This document shows positions 26,462-40,711 of a stretch of DNA of 64,000 nt, piece by piece; positions within the stretch are counted from its first letter, which is position 1, and every line of letters begins with the position of its first letter. The notes below the pieces were generated by a model. That model saw only the letters and a list, made by a program, of their open reading frames with translations, did no database searches and was not told the origin of the DNA. The DNA is taken from NCBI GenBank assembly GCA_948099385.1, contig CANUEZ040000156.1:682001-746000 (forward strand), read 5' to 3'. The stretch comes from Fasciola hepatica (Eukaryota; Platyhelminthes; Trematoda; Plagiorchiida; Fasciolidae). Position numbers and translations under genes: made by a program.

Positions 26462-27479
26462 TGCATGGTCTGATTGAACGGACTCGGCCGCCTCCTCGGT
26501 TGATCGTCCGGCCCGATCGGGAATGGGGTACGCAGTTATGCGTATCTCATACACCCGATTCGGCCTGGAGGAACTGGCCTGTGCTGAGCGGCTATTTCAT
26601 CAAATAACACAATTACACCAACTTATTACAAACTAAAATCAACAACACACATCAAATACTATATGACCAAATCAAACTATTAACACGAACACGATCATGC
26701 ACACTACACTGCCACTTGACGAGAAAGAACAAATCAATTGAGAATAGTTATAATAAACAAAATACCACATGTAAACCTCAATCAACACAATCAATCACAT
26801 CGAGTACGCACGAGCAGATAATTAGGCTTGCCTAAATTCCAAACACGACACCAAGCGTTCACACTCAGTTTTACTCCAACTGATCACACATCGTACGCAT
26901 GTGATTTGCGACAGCCATATGCGACATGTGCATCACGGAACCACAGTGTACGGATGATGCGAGACACAGAAAAGCACCAGATGCACGGGAAAGCGCGCGC
27001 ATGCAAGTACGGACGAAACATACTACTGACACGGGAGCATTCAGTAGATAACTATTTAGCTCGTCTCGCACACAATCATGCTCGTTGTGTGCAATCCTGC
27101 TGCAAAGGGAGGAGATGAATTGGATAACTTATTCTTCATTCGCATCCAGTTGAGTTTGGATTGCTCGGGGTTGTTGAATTGGTCTTTTGATCATTTGTGT
27201 GGGTTTGATTTAGTCAGAGTACAATGCTAGTCGGTCTTGTGTGCAACTGGTCTGGTCAACTAGGTTTTGCAGTTCGCATTTAAGATCGTACTTCTAGGGA
27301 TCATTCCTACAGTACGTATCACCAGGACGTCAGTCAAACTGACCCGTCCACCCAACCGCGATGACGATCCGCATGGCCTAGTCCCGAGCGTGATCCGGGT
27401 GTGTGGCTGTCCGTCGGCCTGACCTAGCGCGTGCTTGTTGCTGGCTTGCTCGAATCAGCGGCCGTGTGAGCGTCACGCG
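26462..27479 (+). repeat. Satellite monomer 27
   Basis: Carries private C380A (window 26841), T625 and T745. T625 links it to monomers 31 and 33. Confidence 0.95.
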
Positions 27480-28496
27480 TGCATGGTCTGATTGAACGGA
27501 CTCGGCCGCCTCCTCGGTTGATCGTCCGGCCCGATCGGGAATGGGGTACGCAGTTATGCGTATCTCATACACCCGATTCGGCCTGGAGGAACTGGCCTGT
27601 GCTGAGCGGCTATTTCATCAAATAACACAATTACACCAACTTATTACAAACTAAAATCAACAACACACATCAAATACTATATGACCAAATCAAACTATTA
27701 ACACGAACACGATCATGCACACTACACTGCCACTTGACGAGAAAGAACAAATCAATTGAGAATAGTTATAATAAACAAAATACCACATGTAAACCTCAAT
27801 CAACACAATCAATCACATCGAGTACGCACGAGCAGATAATTAGGCTTGCCTAGTTCCCAACACGACACCAAGCGTTCACACTCAGTTTTACTCCAACTGA
27901 TCACACATCGTACGCATGTGATTTGCGACAGCCATATGCGACATGTGCATCACGGAACCACAGTGTACGGATGATGCGAGACACAGAAAAGCACCAGATG
28001 CACGGGAAAGCGCGCGCATGCAAGTACGGACGAAACATACTACTGACACGGGAGCATTCAGTAGATAACTATTTAGCTCGTCTCGCACACAATCATGCTC
28101 GTCGTGTGCAATCCTGCTGCAAAGGGAGGAGATGAATTGGATAACTTATTCTTCATTCGCATCCAGTTGAGTTTGGATTGCTCGGGGTTGTTGAATTGGT
28201 CTTTTGATCATTTGTGTGGGTTCGATTTAGTCAGAGTACAATGCTAGTCGGTCTTGTGTGCAACTGGTCTGGTCAACTAGGTTTTGCAGTTCGCATTTAA
28301 GATCGTACTTCTAGGGATCATTCCTACAGTACGTATCACCAGGACGTCAGTCAAACTGACCCGTCCACCCAACCGCGATGACGATCCGCATGGCCTAGTC
28401 CCGAGCGTGATCCGGGTGTGTGGCTGTCCGTCGGCCTGACCTAGCGCGTGCTTGTTGCTGGCTTGCTCGAATCAGCGTCCGTGTGAGCGTCACGCG
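27480..28496 (+). repeat. Satellite monomer 28 (1017 bp)
   Basis: Short allele plus T1000. Confidence 0.95.
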
Positions 28497-29513
28497 TGCA
28501 TGGTCTGATTGAACGGACTCGGCCGCCTCCTCGGTTGATCGTCCGGCCCGATCGGGAATGGGGTACGCAGTTATGCGTATCTCATACACCCGATTCGGCC
28601 TGGAGGAACTGGCCTGTGCTGAGCGGCTATTTCATCAAATAACACAATTACACCAACTTATTACAAACTAAAATCAACAACACACATCAAATACTATATG
28701 ACCAAATCAAACTATTAACACGAACACGAACATGCACACTACACTGCCACTTGACGAGAAAGAACAAATCAATTGAGAATAGTTATAATAAACAAAATAC
28801 CACATGTAAACCTCAATCAACACAATCAATCACATCGAGTACGCACGAGCAGATAATTAGGCTTGCCTAGTTCCCAACACGACACCAAGCGTTCACACTC
28901 AGTTTTACTCCAACTGATCACACATCGTACGCATGTGATTTGCGACAGCCATATGCGACATGTGCATCACGGAACCACAGTGTACGGATGATGCGAGACA
29001 CAGAAAAGCACCAGATGCACGGGAAAGCGCGCGCATGCAAGTACGGACGAAACATACTACTGACACGGGAGCATTCAGTAGATAACTATTTAGCTCGTCT
29101 CGCACACAATCATGCTCGTCGTGTGCAATCCTGCTGCAAAGGGAGGAGATGAATTGGATAACTTATTCTTCATTCGCATCCAGTTGAGTTTGGATTGCTC
29201 GGGGTTGTTGAATTGGTCTTTTGATCATTTGTGTGGGTTTGATTTAGTCAGAGTACAATGCTAGTCGGTCTTGTGTGCAACTGGTCTGGTCAACTAGGTT
29301 TTGCAGTTCGCATTTAAGATCGTACTTCTAGGGATCATTCCTACAGTACGTATCACCAGGACGTCAGTCAAACTGACCCGTCCACCCAACCGCGATGACG
29401 ATCCGCATGGCCTAGTCCCGAGCGTGATCCGGGTGTGTGGCTGTCCGTCGGCCTGACCTAGCGCGTGCTTGTTGCTGGCTTGCTCGAATCAGCGTCCGTG
29501 TGAGCGTCACGCG
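28497..29513 (+). repeat. Satellite monomer 29 (1017 bp)
   Basis: Short allele with A234, T745 and T1000. It is the last short copy and joins A234 of monomers 23 and 25 to the short background, so it looks like a recombinant. Confidence 0.95.
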
Positions 29514-30531
29514 TGCATGGTCTGATTGAACGGACTCGGCCGCCTCCTCGGTTGATCGTCCGGCCCGATCGGGAATGGGGTACGCAGTTATGCGTATCTC
29601 ATACACCCGATTCGGCCTGGAGGAACTGGCCTGTGCTGAGCGGCTATTTCATCAAATAACACAATTACACCAACTTATTACAAACTAAAATCAACAACAC
29701 ACATCAAATACTATATGACCAAATCAAACTATTAACACGAACACGATCATGCACACTACACTGCCACTTGACGAGAAAGAACAAATCAATTGAGAATAGT
29801 TATAATAAACAAAATACCACATGTAAACCTCAATCAACACAATCAATCACATCGAGTACGCACGAGCAGATAATTAGGCTTGCCTAAATTCCCAACACGA
29901 CACCAAGCGTTCACACTCAGTTTTACTCCAACTGATCACACATCGTACGCATGTGATTTGCGACAGCCATATGCGACATGTGCATCACGGAACCACAGTG
30001 TACGGATGATGCGAGACACAGAAAAGCACCAGATGCACGGGAAAGCGCGCGCATGCAAGTACGGACGAAACATACTACTGACACGGGAGCATTCAGTAGA
30101 TAACTATTTAGCTCGTCTCGCACACAATCATGCTCGTCGTGTGCAATCCTGCTGCAAAGGGAGGAGATGAATTGGATAACTTATTCTTCATTCGCATCCA
30201 GTTGAGTTTGGATTGCTCGGGGTTGTTGAATTGGTCTTTTGATCATTTGTGTGGGTTCGATTTAGTCAGAGTACAATGCTAGTCGGTCTTGTGTGCAACT
30301 GGTCTGGTCAACTAGGTTTTGCAGTTCGCATTTAAGATCGTACTTCTAGGGATCATTCCTACAGTACGTATCACCAGGACGTCAGTCAAACTGACCCGTC
30401 CACCCAACCGCGATGACGATCCGCATGACCTAGTCCCGAGCGTGATCCGGGTGTGTGGCTGTCCGTCGGCCTGACCTAGCGCGTGCTTGTTGCTGGCTTG
30501 CTCGAATCAGCGGCCGTGTGAGCGTCACGCG
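29514..30531 (+). repeat. Satellite monomer 30
   Basis: Only a private G915A, at window position 30428. Confidence 0.95.
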
Positions 30532-31549
30532 TGCATGGTCTGATTGAACGGACTCGGCCGCCTCCTCGGTTGATCGTCCGGCCCGATCGGGAATGGGGTA
30601 CGCAGTTATGCGTATCTCATACACCCGATTCGGCCTGGAGGAACTGGCCTGTGCTGAGCGGCTATTTCATCAAATAACACAATTACACCAACTTATTACA
30701 AACTAAAATCAACAACACACATCAAATACTATATGACCAAATCAAACTATTAACACGAACACGATCATGCACACTACACTGCCACTTGACGAGAAAGAAC
30801 AAATCAATTGAGAATAGTTATAATAAACAAAATACCACATGTAAACCTCAATCAACACAATCAATCACATCGAGTACGCACGAGCAGATAATTAGGCTTG
30901 CCTAAATTCCCAACACGACACCAAGCGTTCACACTCAGTTTTACTCCAACTGATCACACATCGTACGCATGTGATTTGCGACAGCCATATGCGACATGTG
31001 CATCACGGAACCACAGTGTACGGATGATGCGAGACACAGAAAAGCACCAGATGCACGGGAAAGCGCGCGCATGCAAGTACGGACGAAACATACTACTGAC
31101 ACGGGAGCATTCAGTAGATAACTATTTAGCTCGTCTCGCACACAATCATGCTCGTTGTGTGCAATCCTGCTGCAAAGGGAGGAGATGAATTGGATAACTT
31201 ATTCTTCATTCGCATCCAGTTGAGTTTGGATTGCTCGGGGTTGTTGAATTGGTCTTTTGATCATTTGTGTGGGTTCGATTTAGTCAGAGTACAATGCTAG
31301 TCGGTCTTGTGTGCAACTGGTCTGGTCAACTAGGTTTTGCAGTTCGCATTTAAGATCGTACTTCTAGGGATCATTCCTACAGTACGTATCACCAGGACGT
31401 CAGTCAAACTGACCCGTCCACCCAACCGCGATGACGATCCGCATGGCCTAGTCCCGAGCGTGATCCGGGTGTGTGGCTGTCCGTCGGCCTGACCTAGCGC
31501 GTGCTTGTTGCTGGCTTGCTCGAATCAGCGGCCGTGTGAGCGTCACGCG
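30532..31549 (+). repeat. Satellite monomer 31
   Basis: Carries T625 only; shares it with monomer 33 two units away. Confidence 0.95.
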
Positions 31550-32567
31550 TGCATGGTCTGATTGAACGGACTCGGCCGCCTCCTCGGTTGATCGTCCGGC
31601 CCGATCGGGAATGGGGTACGCAGTTATGCGTATCTCATACACCCGATTCGGCCTGGAGGAACTGGCCTGTGCTGAGCGGCTATTTCATCAAATAACACAA
31701 TTACACCAACTTATTACAAACTAAAATCAACAACACACATCAAATACTATATGACCAAATCAAACTATTAACACGAACACGATCATGCACACTACACTGC
31801 CACTTGACGAGAAAGAACAAATCAATTGAGAATAGTTATAATAAACAAAATACCACATGTAAACCTCAATCAACACAATCAATCACATCGAGTACGCACG
31901 AGCAGATAATTAGGCTTGCCTAAATTCCCAACACGACACCAAGCGTTCACACTCAGTTTTACTCCAACTGATCACACATCGTACGCATGTGATTTGCGAC
32001 AGCCATATGCGACATGTGCATCACGGAACCACAGTGTACGGATGATGCGAGACACAGAAAAGCACCAGATGCACGGGAAAGCGCGCGCATGCAAGTACGG
32101 ACGAAACATACTACTGACACGGGAGCATTCAGTAGATAACTATTTAGCTCGTCTCGCACACAATCATGCTCGTCGTGTGCAATCCTGCTGCAAAGGGAGG
32201 AGATGAATTGGATAACTTATTCTTCATTCGCATCCAGTTGAGTTTGGATTGCTCGGGGTTGTTGAATTGGTCTTTTGATCATTTGTGTGGGTTTGATTTA
32301 GTCAGAGTACAATGCTAGTCGGTCTTGTGTGCAACTGGTCTGGTCAACTAGGTTTTGCAGTTCGCATTTAAGATCGTACTTCTAGGGATCATTCCTACAG
32401 TACGTATCACCAGGACGTCAGTCAAACTGACCCGTCCACCCAACCGCGATGACGATCCGCATGGCCTAGTCCCGAGCGTGATCCGGGTGTGTGGCTGTCC
32501 GTCGGCCTGACCTAGCGCGTGCTTGTTGCTGGCTTGCTCGAATCAGCGGCCGTGTGAGCGTCACGCG
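31550..32567 (+). repeat. Satellite monomer 32
   Basis: Carries T745 only. Confidence 0.95.
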
Positions 32568-33585
32568 TGCATGGTCTGATTGAACGGACTCGGCCGCCTC
32601 CTCGGTTGATCGTCCGGCCCGATCGGGAATGGGGTACGCAGTTATGCGTATCTCATACACCCGATTCGGCCTGGAGGAACTGGCCTGTGCTGAGCGGCTA
32701 TTTCATCAAATAACACAATTACACCAACTTATTACAAACTATAATCAACAACACACATCAAATACTATATGACCAAATCAAACTATTAACACGAACACGA
32801 TCATGCACACTACACTGCCACTTGACGAGAAAGAACAAATCAATTGAGAATAGTTATAATAAACAAAATACCACATGTAAACCTCAATCAACACAATCAA
32901 TCACATCGAGTACGCACGAGCAGATAATTAGGCTTGCCTAAATTCCCAACACGACACCAAGCGTTCACACTCAGTTTTACTCCAACTGATCACACATCGT
33001 ACGCATGTGATTTGCGACAGCCATATGCGACATGTGCATCACGGAACCACAGTGTACGGATGATGCGAGACACAGAAAAGCACCAGATGCACGGGAAAGC
33101 GCGCGCATGCAAGTACGGACGAAACATACTACTGACACGGGAGCATTCAGTAGATAACTATTTAGCTCGTCTCGCACACAATCATGCTCGTTGTGTGCAA
33201 TCCTGCTGCAAAGGGAGGAGATGAATTGGATAACTTATTCTTCATTCGCATCCAGTTGAGTTTGGATTGCTCGGGGTTGTTGAATTGGTCTTTTGATCAT
33301 TTGTGTGGGTTCGATTTAGTCAGAGTACAATGCTAGTCGGTCTTGTGTGCAACTGGTCTGGTCAACTAGGTTTTGCAGTTCGCATTTAAGATCGTACTTC
33401 TAGGGATCATTCCTACAGTACGTATCACCAGGACGTCAGTCAAACTGACCCGTCCACCCAACCGCGATGACGATCCGCATGGCCTAGTCCCGAGCGTGAT
33501 CCGGGTGTGTGGCTGTCCGTCGGCCTGACCTAGCGCGTGCTTGTTGCTGGCTTGCTCGAATCAGCGGCCGTGTGAGCGTCACGCG
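32568..33585 (+). repeat. Satellite monomer 33
   Basis: Carries T175 and T625. It begins the region where T175 is frequent. Confidence 0.95.
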
Positions 33586-34603
33586 TGCATGGTCTGATTG
33601 AACGGACTCGGCCGCCTCCTCGGTTGATCGTCCGGCCCGATCGGGAATGGGGTACGCAGTTATGCGTATCTCATACACCCGATTCGGCCTGGAGGAACTG
33701 GCCTGTGCTGAGCGGCTATTTCATCAAATAACACAATTACACCAACTTATTACAAACTAAAATCAACAACACACATCAAATACTATATGACCAAATCAAA
33801 CTATTAACACGAACACGATCATGCACACTACACTGCCACTTGACGAGAAAGAACAAATCAATTGAGAATAGTTATAATAAACAAAATACCACATGTAAAC
33901 CTCAATCAACACAATCAATCACATCGAGTACGCACGAGCAGATAATTAGGCTTGCCTAAATTCCCAACACGACACCAAGCGTTCACACTCAGTTTTACTC
34001 CAACTGATCACACATCGTACGCATGTGATTTGCGACAGCCATATGCGACATGTGCATCACGGAACCACAGTGTACGGATGATGCGAGACACAGAAAAGCA
34101 CCAGATGCACGGGAAAGCGCGCGCATGCAAGTACGGACGAAACATACTACTGACACGGGAGCATTCAGTAGATAACTATTTAGCTCGTCTCGCACACAAT
34201 CATGCTCGTCGTGTGCAATCCTGCTGCAAAGGGAGGAGATGAATTGGATAACTTATTCTTCATTCGCATCCAGTTGAGTTTGGATTGCTCGGGGTTGTTG
34301 AATTGGTCTTTTGATCATTTGTGTGGGTTCGATTTAGTCAGAGTACAATGCTAGTCGGTCTTGTGTGCAACTGGTCTGGTCAACTAGGTTTTGCAGTTCG
34401 CATTTAAGATCGTACTTCTAGGGATCATTCCTACAGTACGTATCACCAGGACGTCAGTCAAACTGACCCGTCCACCCAACCGCGATGACGATCCGCATGG
34501 CCTAGTCCCGAGCGTGATCCGGGTGTGTGGCTGTCCGTCGGCCTGACCTAGCGCGTGCTTGTTGCTGGCTTGCTCGAATCAGCGGCCGTGTGAGCGTCAC
34601 GCG
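33586..34603 (+). repeat. Satellite monomer 34
   Basis: Matches the majority state at all sites compared. Confidence 0.95.
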
Positions 34604-35621
34604 TGCATGGTCTGATTGAACGGACTCGGCCGCCTCCTCGGTTGATCGTCCGGCCCGATCGGGAATGGGGTACGCAGTTATGCGTATCTCATACACCCGA
34701 TTCGGCCTGGAGGAACTGGCCTGTGCTGAGCGGCTATTTCATCAAATAACACAATTACACCAACTTATTACAAACTATAATCAACAACACACATCAAATA
34801 CTATATGACCAAATCAAACTATTAACACGAACACGATCATGCACACTACACTGCCACTTGACGAGAAAGAACAAATCAATTGAGAATAGTTATAATAAAC
34901 AAAATACCACATGTAAACCTCAATCAACACAATCAATCACATCGAGTACGCACGAGCAGATAATTAGGCTTGCCTAAATTCCCAACACGACACCAAGCGT
35001 TCACACTCAGTTTTACTCCAACTGATCACACATCGTACGCATGTGATTTGCGACAGCCATATGCGACATGTGCATCACGGAACCACAGTGTACGGATGAT
35101 GCGAGACACAGAAAAGCACCAGATGCACGGGAAAGCGCGCGCATGCAAGTACGGACGAAACATACTACTGACACGGGAGCATTCAGTAGATAACTATTTA
35201 GCTCGTCTCGCACACAATCATGCTCGTCGTGTGCAATCCTGCTGCAAAGGGAGGAGATGAATTGGATAACTTATTCTTCATTCGCATCCAGTTGAGTTTG
35301 GATTGCTCGGGGTTGTTGAATTGGTCTTTTGATCATTTGTGTGGGTTCGATTTAGTCAGAGTACAATGCTAGTCGGTCTTGTGTGCAACTGGTCTGGTCA
35401 ACTAGGTTTTGCAGTTCGCATTTAAGATCGTACTTCTAGGGATCATTCCTACAGTACGTATCACCAGGACGTCAGTCAAACTGACCCGTCCACCCAACCG
35501 CGATGACGATCCGCATGGCCTAGTCCCGAGCGTGATCCGGGTGTGTGGCTGTCCGTCGGCCTGACCTAGCGCGTGCTTGTTGCTGGCTTGCTCGAATCAG
35601 CGGCCGTGTGAGCGTCACGCG
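34604..35621 (+). repeat. Satellite monomer 35
   Basis: Carries T175 only; the same as monomer 44. Confidence 0.95.
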
Positions 35622-36639
35622 TGCATGGTCTGATTGAACGGACTCGGCCGCCTCCTCGGTTGATCGTCCGGCCCGATCGGGAATGGGGTACGCAGTTATG
35701 CGTATCTCATACACCCGATTCGGCCTGGAGGAACTGGCCTGTGCTGAGCGGCTATTTCATCAAATAACACAATTACACCAACTTATTACAAACTAAAATC
35801 AACAACACACATCAAATACTATATGACCAAATCAAACTATTAACACGAACACGATCATGCACACTACACTGCCACTTGACGAGAAAGAACAAATCAATTG
35901 AGAATAGTTATAATAAACAAAATACCACATGTAAACCTCAATCAACACAATCAATCACATCGAGTACGCACGAGCAGATAATTAGGCTTGCCTAAATTCC
36001 CAACACGACACCAAGCGTTCACACTCAGTTTTACTCCAACTGATCACACATCGTACGCATGTGATTTGCGACAGCCATATGCGACATGTGCATCACGGAA
36101 CCACAGTGTACGGATGATGCGAGACACAGAAAAGCACCAGATGCACGGGAAAGCGCGCGCATGCAAGTACGGACGAAACATACTACTGACACGGGAGCAT
36201 TCAGTAGATAACTATTTAGCTCGTCTCGCACACAATCATGCTCGTCGTGTGCAATCCTGCTGCAAAGGGAGGAGATGAATTGGATAACTTATTCTTCATT
36301 CGCATCCAGTTGAGTTTGGATTGCTCGGGGTTGTTGAATTGGTCTTTTGATCATTTGTGTGGGTTTGATTTAGTCAGAGTACAATGCTAGTCGGTCTTGT
36401 GTGCAACTGGTCTGGTCAACTAGGTTTTGCAGTTCGCATTTAAGATCGTACTTCTAGGGATCATTCCTACAGTACGTATCACCAGGACGTCAGTCAAACT
36501 GACCCGTCCACCCAACCGCGATGACGATCCGCATGGCCTAGTCCCGAGCGTGATCCGGGTGTGTGGCTGTCCGTCGGCCTGACCTAGCGCGTGCTTGTTG
36601 CTGGCTTGCTCGAATCAGCGGCCGTGTGAGCGTCACGCG
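35622..36639 (+). repeat. Satellite monomer 36
   Basis: Carries T745 only. After it T745 appears in just two more copies, 40 and 51. Confidence 0.95.
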
Positions 36640-37657
36640 TGCATGGTCTGATTGAACGGACTCGGCCGCCTCCTCGGTTGATCGTCCGGCCCGATCGGGA
36701 ATGGGGTACGCAGTTATGCGTATCTCATACACCCGATTCGGCCTGGAGGAACTGGCCTGTGCTGAGCGGCTATTTCATCAAATAACACAATTACACCAAC
36801 TTATTACAAACTAAAATCAACAACACACATCAAATACTATATGACCAAATCAAACTATTAACACGAACACGATCATGCACACTACACTGCCACTTGACGA
36901 GAAAGAACAAATCAATTGAGAATAGTTATAATAAACAAAATACCACATGTAAACCTCAATCAACACAATCAATCACATCGAGTACGCACGAGCAGATAAT
37001 TAGGCTTGCCTAAATTCCCAACACGACACCAAGCGTTCACACTCAGTTTTACTCCAACTGATCACACATCGTACGCATGTGATTTGCGACAGCCATATGC
37101 GACATGTGCATCACGGAGCCACAGTGTACGGATGATGCGAGACACAGAAAAGCACCAGATGCACGGGAAAGCGCGCGCATGCAAGTACGGACGAAACATA
37201 CTACTGACACGGGAGCATTCAGTAGATAACTATTTAGCTCGTCTCGCACACAATCATGCTCGTCGTGTGCAATCCTGCTGCAAAGGGAGGAGATGAATTG
37301 GATAACTTATTCTTCATTCGCATCCAGTTGAGTTTGGATTGCTCGGGGTTGTTGAATTGGTCTTTTGATCATTTGTGTGGGTTCGATTTAGTCAGAGTAC
37401 AATGCTAGTCGGTCTTGTGTGCAACTGGTCTGGTCAACTAGGTTTTGCAGTTCGCATTTAAGATCGTACTTCTAGGGATCATTCCTACAGTACGTATCAC
37501 CAGGACGTCAGTCAAACTGACCCGTCCACCCAACCGCGATGACGATCCGCATGGCCTAGTCCCGAGCGTGATCCGGGTGTGTGGCTGTCCGTCGGCCTGA
37601 CCTAGCGCGTGCTTGTTGCTGGCTTGCTCGAATCAGCGGCCGTGTGAACGTCACGCG
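36640..37657 (+). repeat. Satellite monomer 37
   Basis: Carries G479 and A1009; A1009 recurs only in monomer 41. Confidence 0.95.
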
Positions 37658-38675
37658 TGCATGGTCTGATTGAACGGACTCGGCCGCCTCCTCGGTTGAT
37701 CGTCCGGCCCGATCGGGAATGGGGTACGCAGTTATGCGTATCTCATACACCCGATTCGGCCTGGAGGAACTGGCCTGTGCTGAGCGGCTATTTCATCAAA
37801 TAACACAATTACACCAACTTATTACAAACTATAATCAACAACACACATCAAATACTATATGACCAAATCAAACTATTAACACGAACACGATCATGCACAC
37901 TACACTGCCACTTGACGAGAAAGAACAAATCAATTGAGAATAGTTATAATAAACAAAATACCACATGTAAACCTCAATCAACACAATCAATCACATCGAG
38001 TACGCACGAGCAGATAATTAGGCTTGCCTAAATTCCCAACACGACACCAAGCGTTCACACTCAGTTTTACTCCAACTGATCACACATCGTACGCATGTGA
38101 TTTGCGACAGCCATATGCGACATGTGCATCACGGAGCCACAGTGTACGGATGATGCGAGACACAGAAAAGCACCAGATGCACGGGAAAGCGCGCGCATGC
38201 AAGTACGGACGAAACATACTACTGACACGGGAGCATTCAGTAGATAACTATTTAGCTCGTCTCGCACACAATCATGCTCGTCGTGTGCAATCCTGCTGCA
38301 AAGGGAGGAGATGAATTGGATAACTTATTCTTCATTCGCATCCAGTTGAGTTTGGATTGCTCGGGGTTGTTGAATTGGTCTTTTGATCATTTGTGTGGGT
38401 TCGATTTAGTCAGAGTACAATGCTAGTCGGTCTTGTGTGCAACTGGTCTGGTCAACTAGGTTTTGCAGTTCGCATTTAAGATCGTACTTCTAGGGATCAT
38501 TCCTACAGTACGTATCACCAGGACGTCAGTCAAACTGACCCGTCCACCCAACCGCGATGACGATCCGCATGGCCTAGTCCCGAGCGTGATCCGGGTGTGT
38601 GGCTGTCCGTCGGCCTGACCTAGCGCGTGCTTGTTGCTGGCTTGCTCGAATCAGCGGCCGTGTGAGCGTCACGCG
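37658..38675 (+). repeat. Satellite monomer 38
   Basis: Carries T175 and G479; the same as monomers 42 and 45. Confidence 0.95.
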
Positions 38676-39693
38676 TGCATGGTCTGATTGAACGGACTCG
38701 GCCGCCTCCTCGGTTGATCGTCCGGCCCGATCGGGAATGGGGTACGCAGTTATGCGTATCTCATACACCCGATTCGGCCTGGAGGAACTGGCCTGTGCTG
38801 AGCGGCTATTTCATCAAATAACACAATTACACCAACTTATTACAAACTAAAATCAACAACACACATCAAATACTATATGACCAAATCAAACTATTAACAC
38901 GAACACGATCATGCACACTACACTGCCACTTGACGAGAAAGAACAAATCAATTGAGAATAGTTATAATAAACAAAATACCACATGTAAACCTCAATCAAC
39001 ACAATCAATCACATCGAGTACGCACGAGCAGATAATTAGGCTTGCCTAAATTCCCAACACGACACCAAGCGTTCACACTCAGTTTTACTCCAACTGATCA
39101 CACATCGTACGCATGTGATTTGCGACAGCCATATGCGACATGTGCATCACGGAGCCACAGTGTACGGATGATGCGAGACATAGAAAAGCACCAGATGCAC
39201 GGGAAAGCGCGCGCATGCAAGTACGGACGAAACATACTACTGACACGGGAGCATTCAGTAGATAACTATTTAGCTCGTCTCGCACACAATCATGCTCGTC
39301 GTGTGCAATCCTGCTGCAAAGGGAGGAGATGAATTGGATAACTTATTCTTCATTCGCATCCAGTTGAGTTTGGATTGCTCGGGGTTGTTGAATTGGTCTT
39401 TTGATCATTTGTGTGGGTTCGATTTAGTCAGAGTACAATGCTAGTCGGTCTTGTGTGCAACTGGTCTGGTCAACTAGGTTTTCCAGTTCGCATTTAAGAT
39501 CGTACTTCTAGGGATCATTCCTACAGTACGTATCACCAGGACGTCAGTCAAACTGACCCGTCCACCCAACCGCGATGACGATCCGCATGGCCTAGTCCCG
39601 AGCGTGATCCGGGTGTGTGGCTGTCCGTCGGCCTGACCTAGCGCGTGCTTGTTGCTGGCTTGCTCGAATCGGCGGCCGTGTGAGCGTCACGCG
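38676..39693 (+). repeat. Satellite monomer 39
   Basis: Carries G479, T506, C808 and a private A996G (window 39671). Confidence 0.95.
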
Positions 39694-40711
39694 TGCATGG
39701 TCTGATTGAACGGACTCGGCCGCCTCCTCGGTTGATCGTCCGGCCCGATCGGGAATGGGGTACGCAGTTATGCGTATCTCATACACCCGATTCGGCCTGG
39801 AGGAACTGGCCTGTGCTGAGCGGCTATTTCATCAAATAACACAATTACACCAACTTATTACAAACTATAATCAACAACACACATCAAATACTATATGACC
39901 AAATCAAACTATTAACACGAACACGATCATGCACACTACACTGCCACTTGACGAGAAAGAACAAATCAATTGAGAATAGTTATAATAAACAAAATACCAC
40001 ATGTAAACCTCAATCAACACAATCAATCACATCGAGTACGCACGAGCAGATAATTAGGCTTGCCTAAATTCCCAACACGACACCAAGCGTTCACACTCAG
40101 TTTTACTCCAACTGATCACACATCGTACGCATGTGATTTGCGACAGCCATATGCGACATGTGCATCACGGAACCACAGTGTACGGATGATGCGAGACACA
40201 GAAAAGCACCAGATGCACGGGAAAGCGCGCGCATGCAAGTACGGACGAAACATACTACTGACACGGGAGCATTCAGTAGATAACTATTTAGCTCGTCTCG
40301 CACACAATCATGCTCGTCGTGTGCAATCCTGCTGCAAAGGGAGGAGATGAATTGGATAACTTATTCTTCATTCGCATCCAGTTGAGTTTGGATTGCTCGG
40401 GGTTGTTGAATTGGTCTTTTGATCATTTGTGTGGGTTTGATTTAGTCAGAGTACAATGCTAGTCGGTCTTGTGTGCAACTGGTCTGGTCAACTAGGTTTT
40501 GCAGTTCGCATTTAAGATCGTACTTCTAGGGATCATTCCTACAGTACGTATCACCAGGACGTCAGTCAAACTGACCCGTCCACCCAACCGCGATGACGAT
40601 CCGCATGGCCTAGTCCCGAGCGTGATCCGGGTGTGTGGCTGTCCGTCGGCCTGACCTAGCGCGTGCTTGTTGCTGGCTTGCTCGAATCAGCGGCCGTGTG
40701 AGCGTCACGCG
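39694..40711 (+). repeat. Satellite monomer 40
   Basis: Carries T175 and T745, joining a right-half and a left-half variant. Confidence 0.95.
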
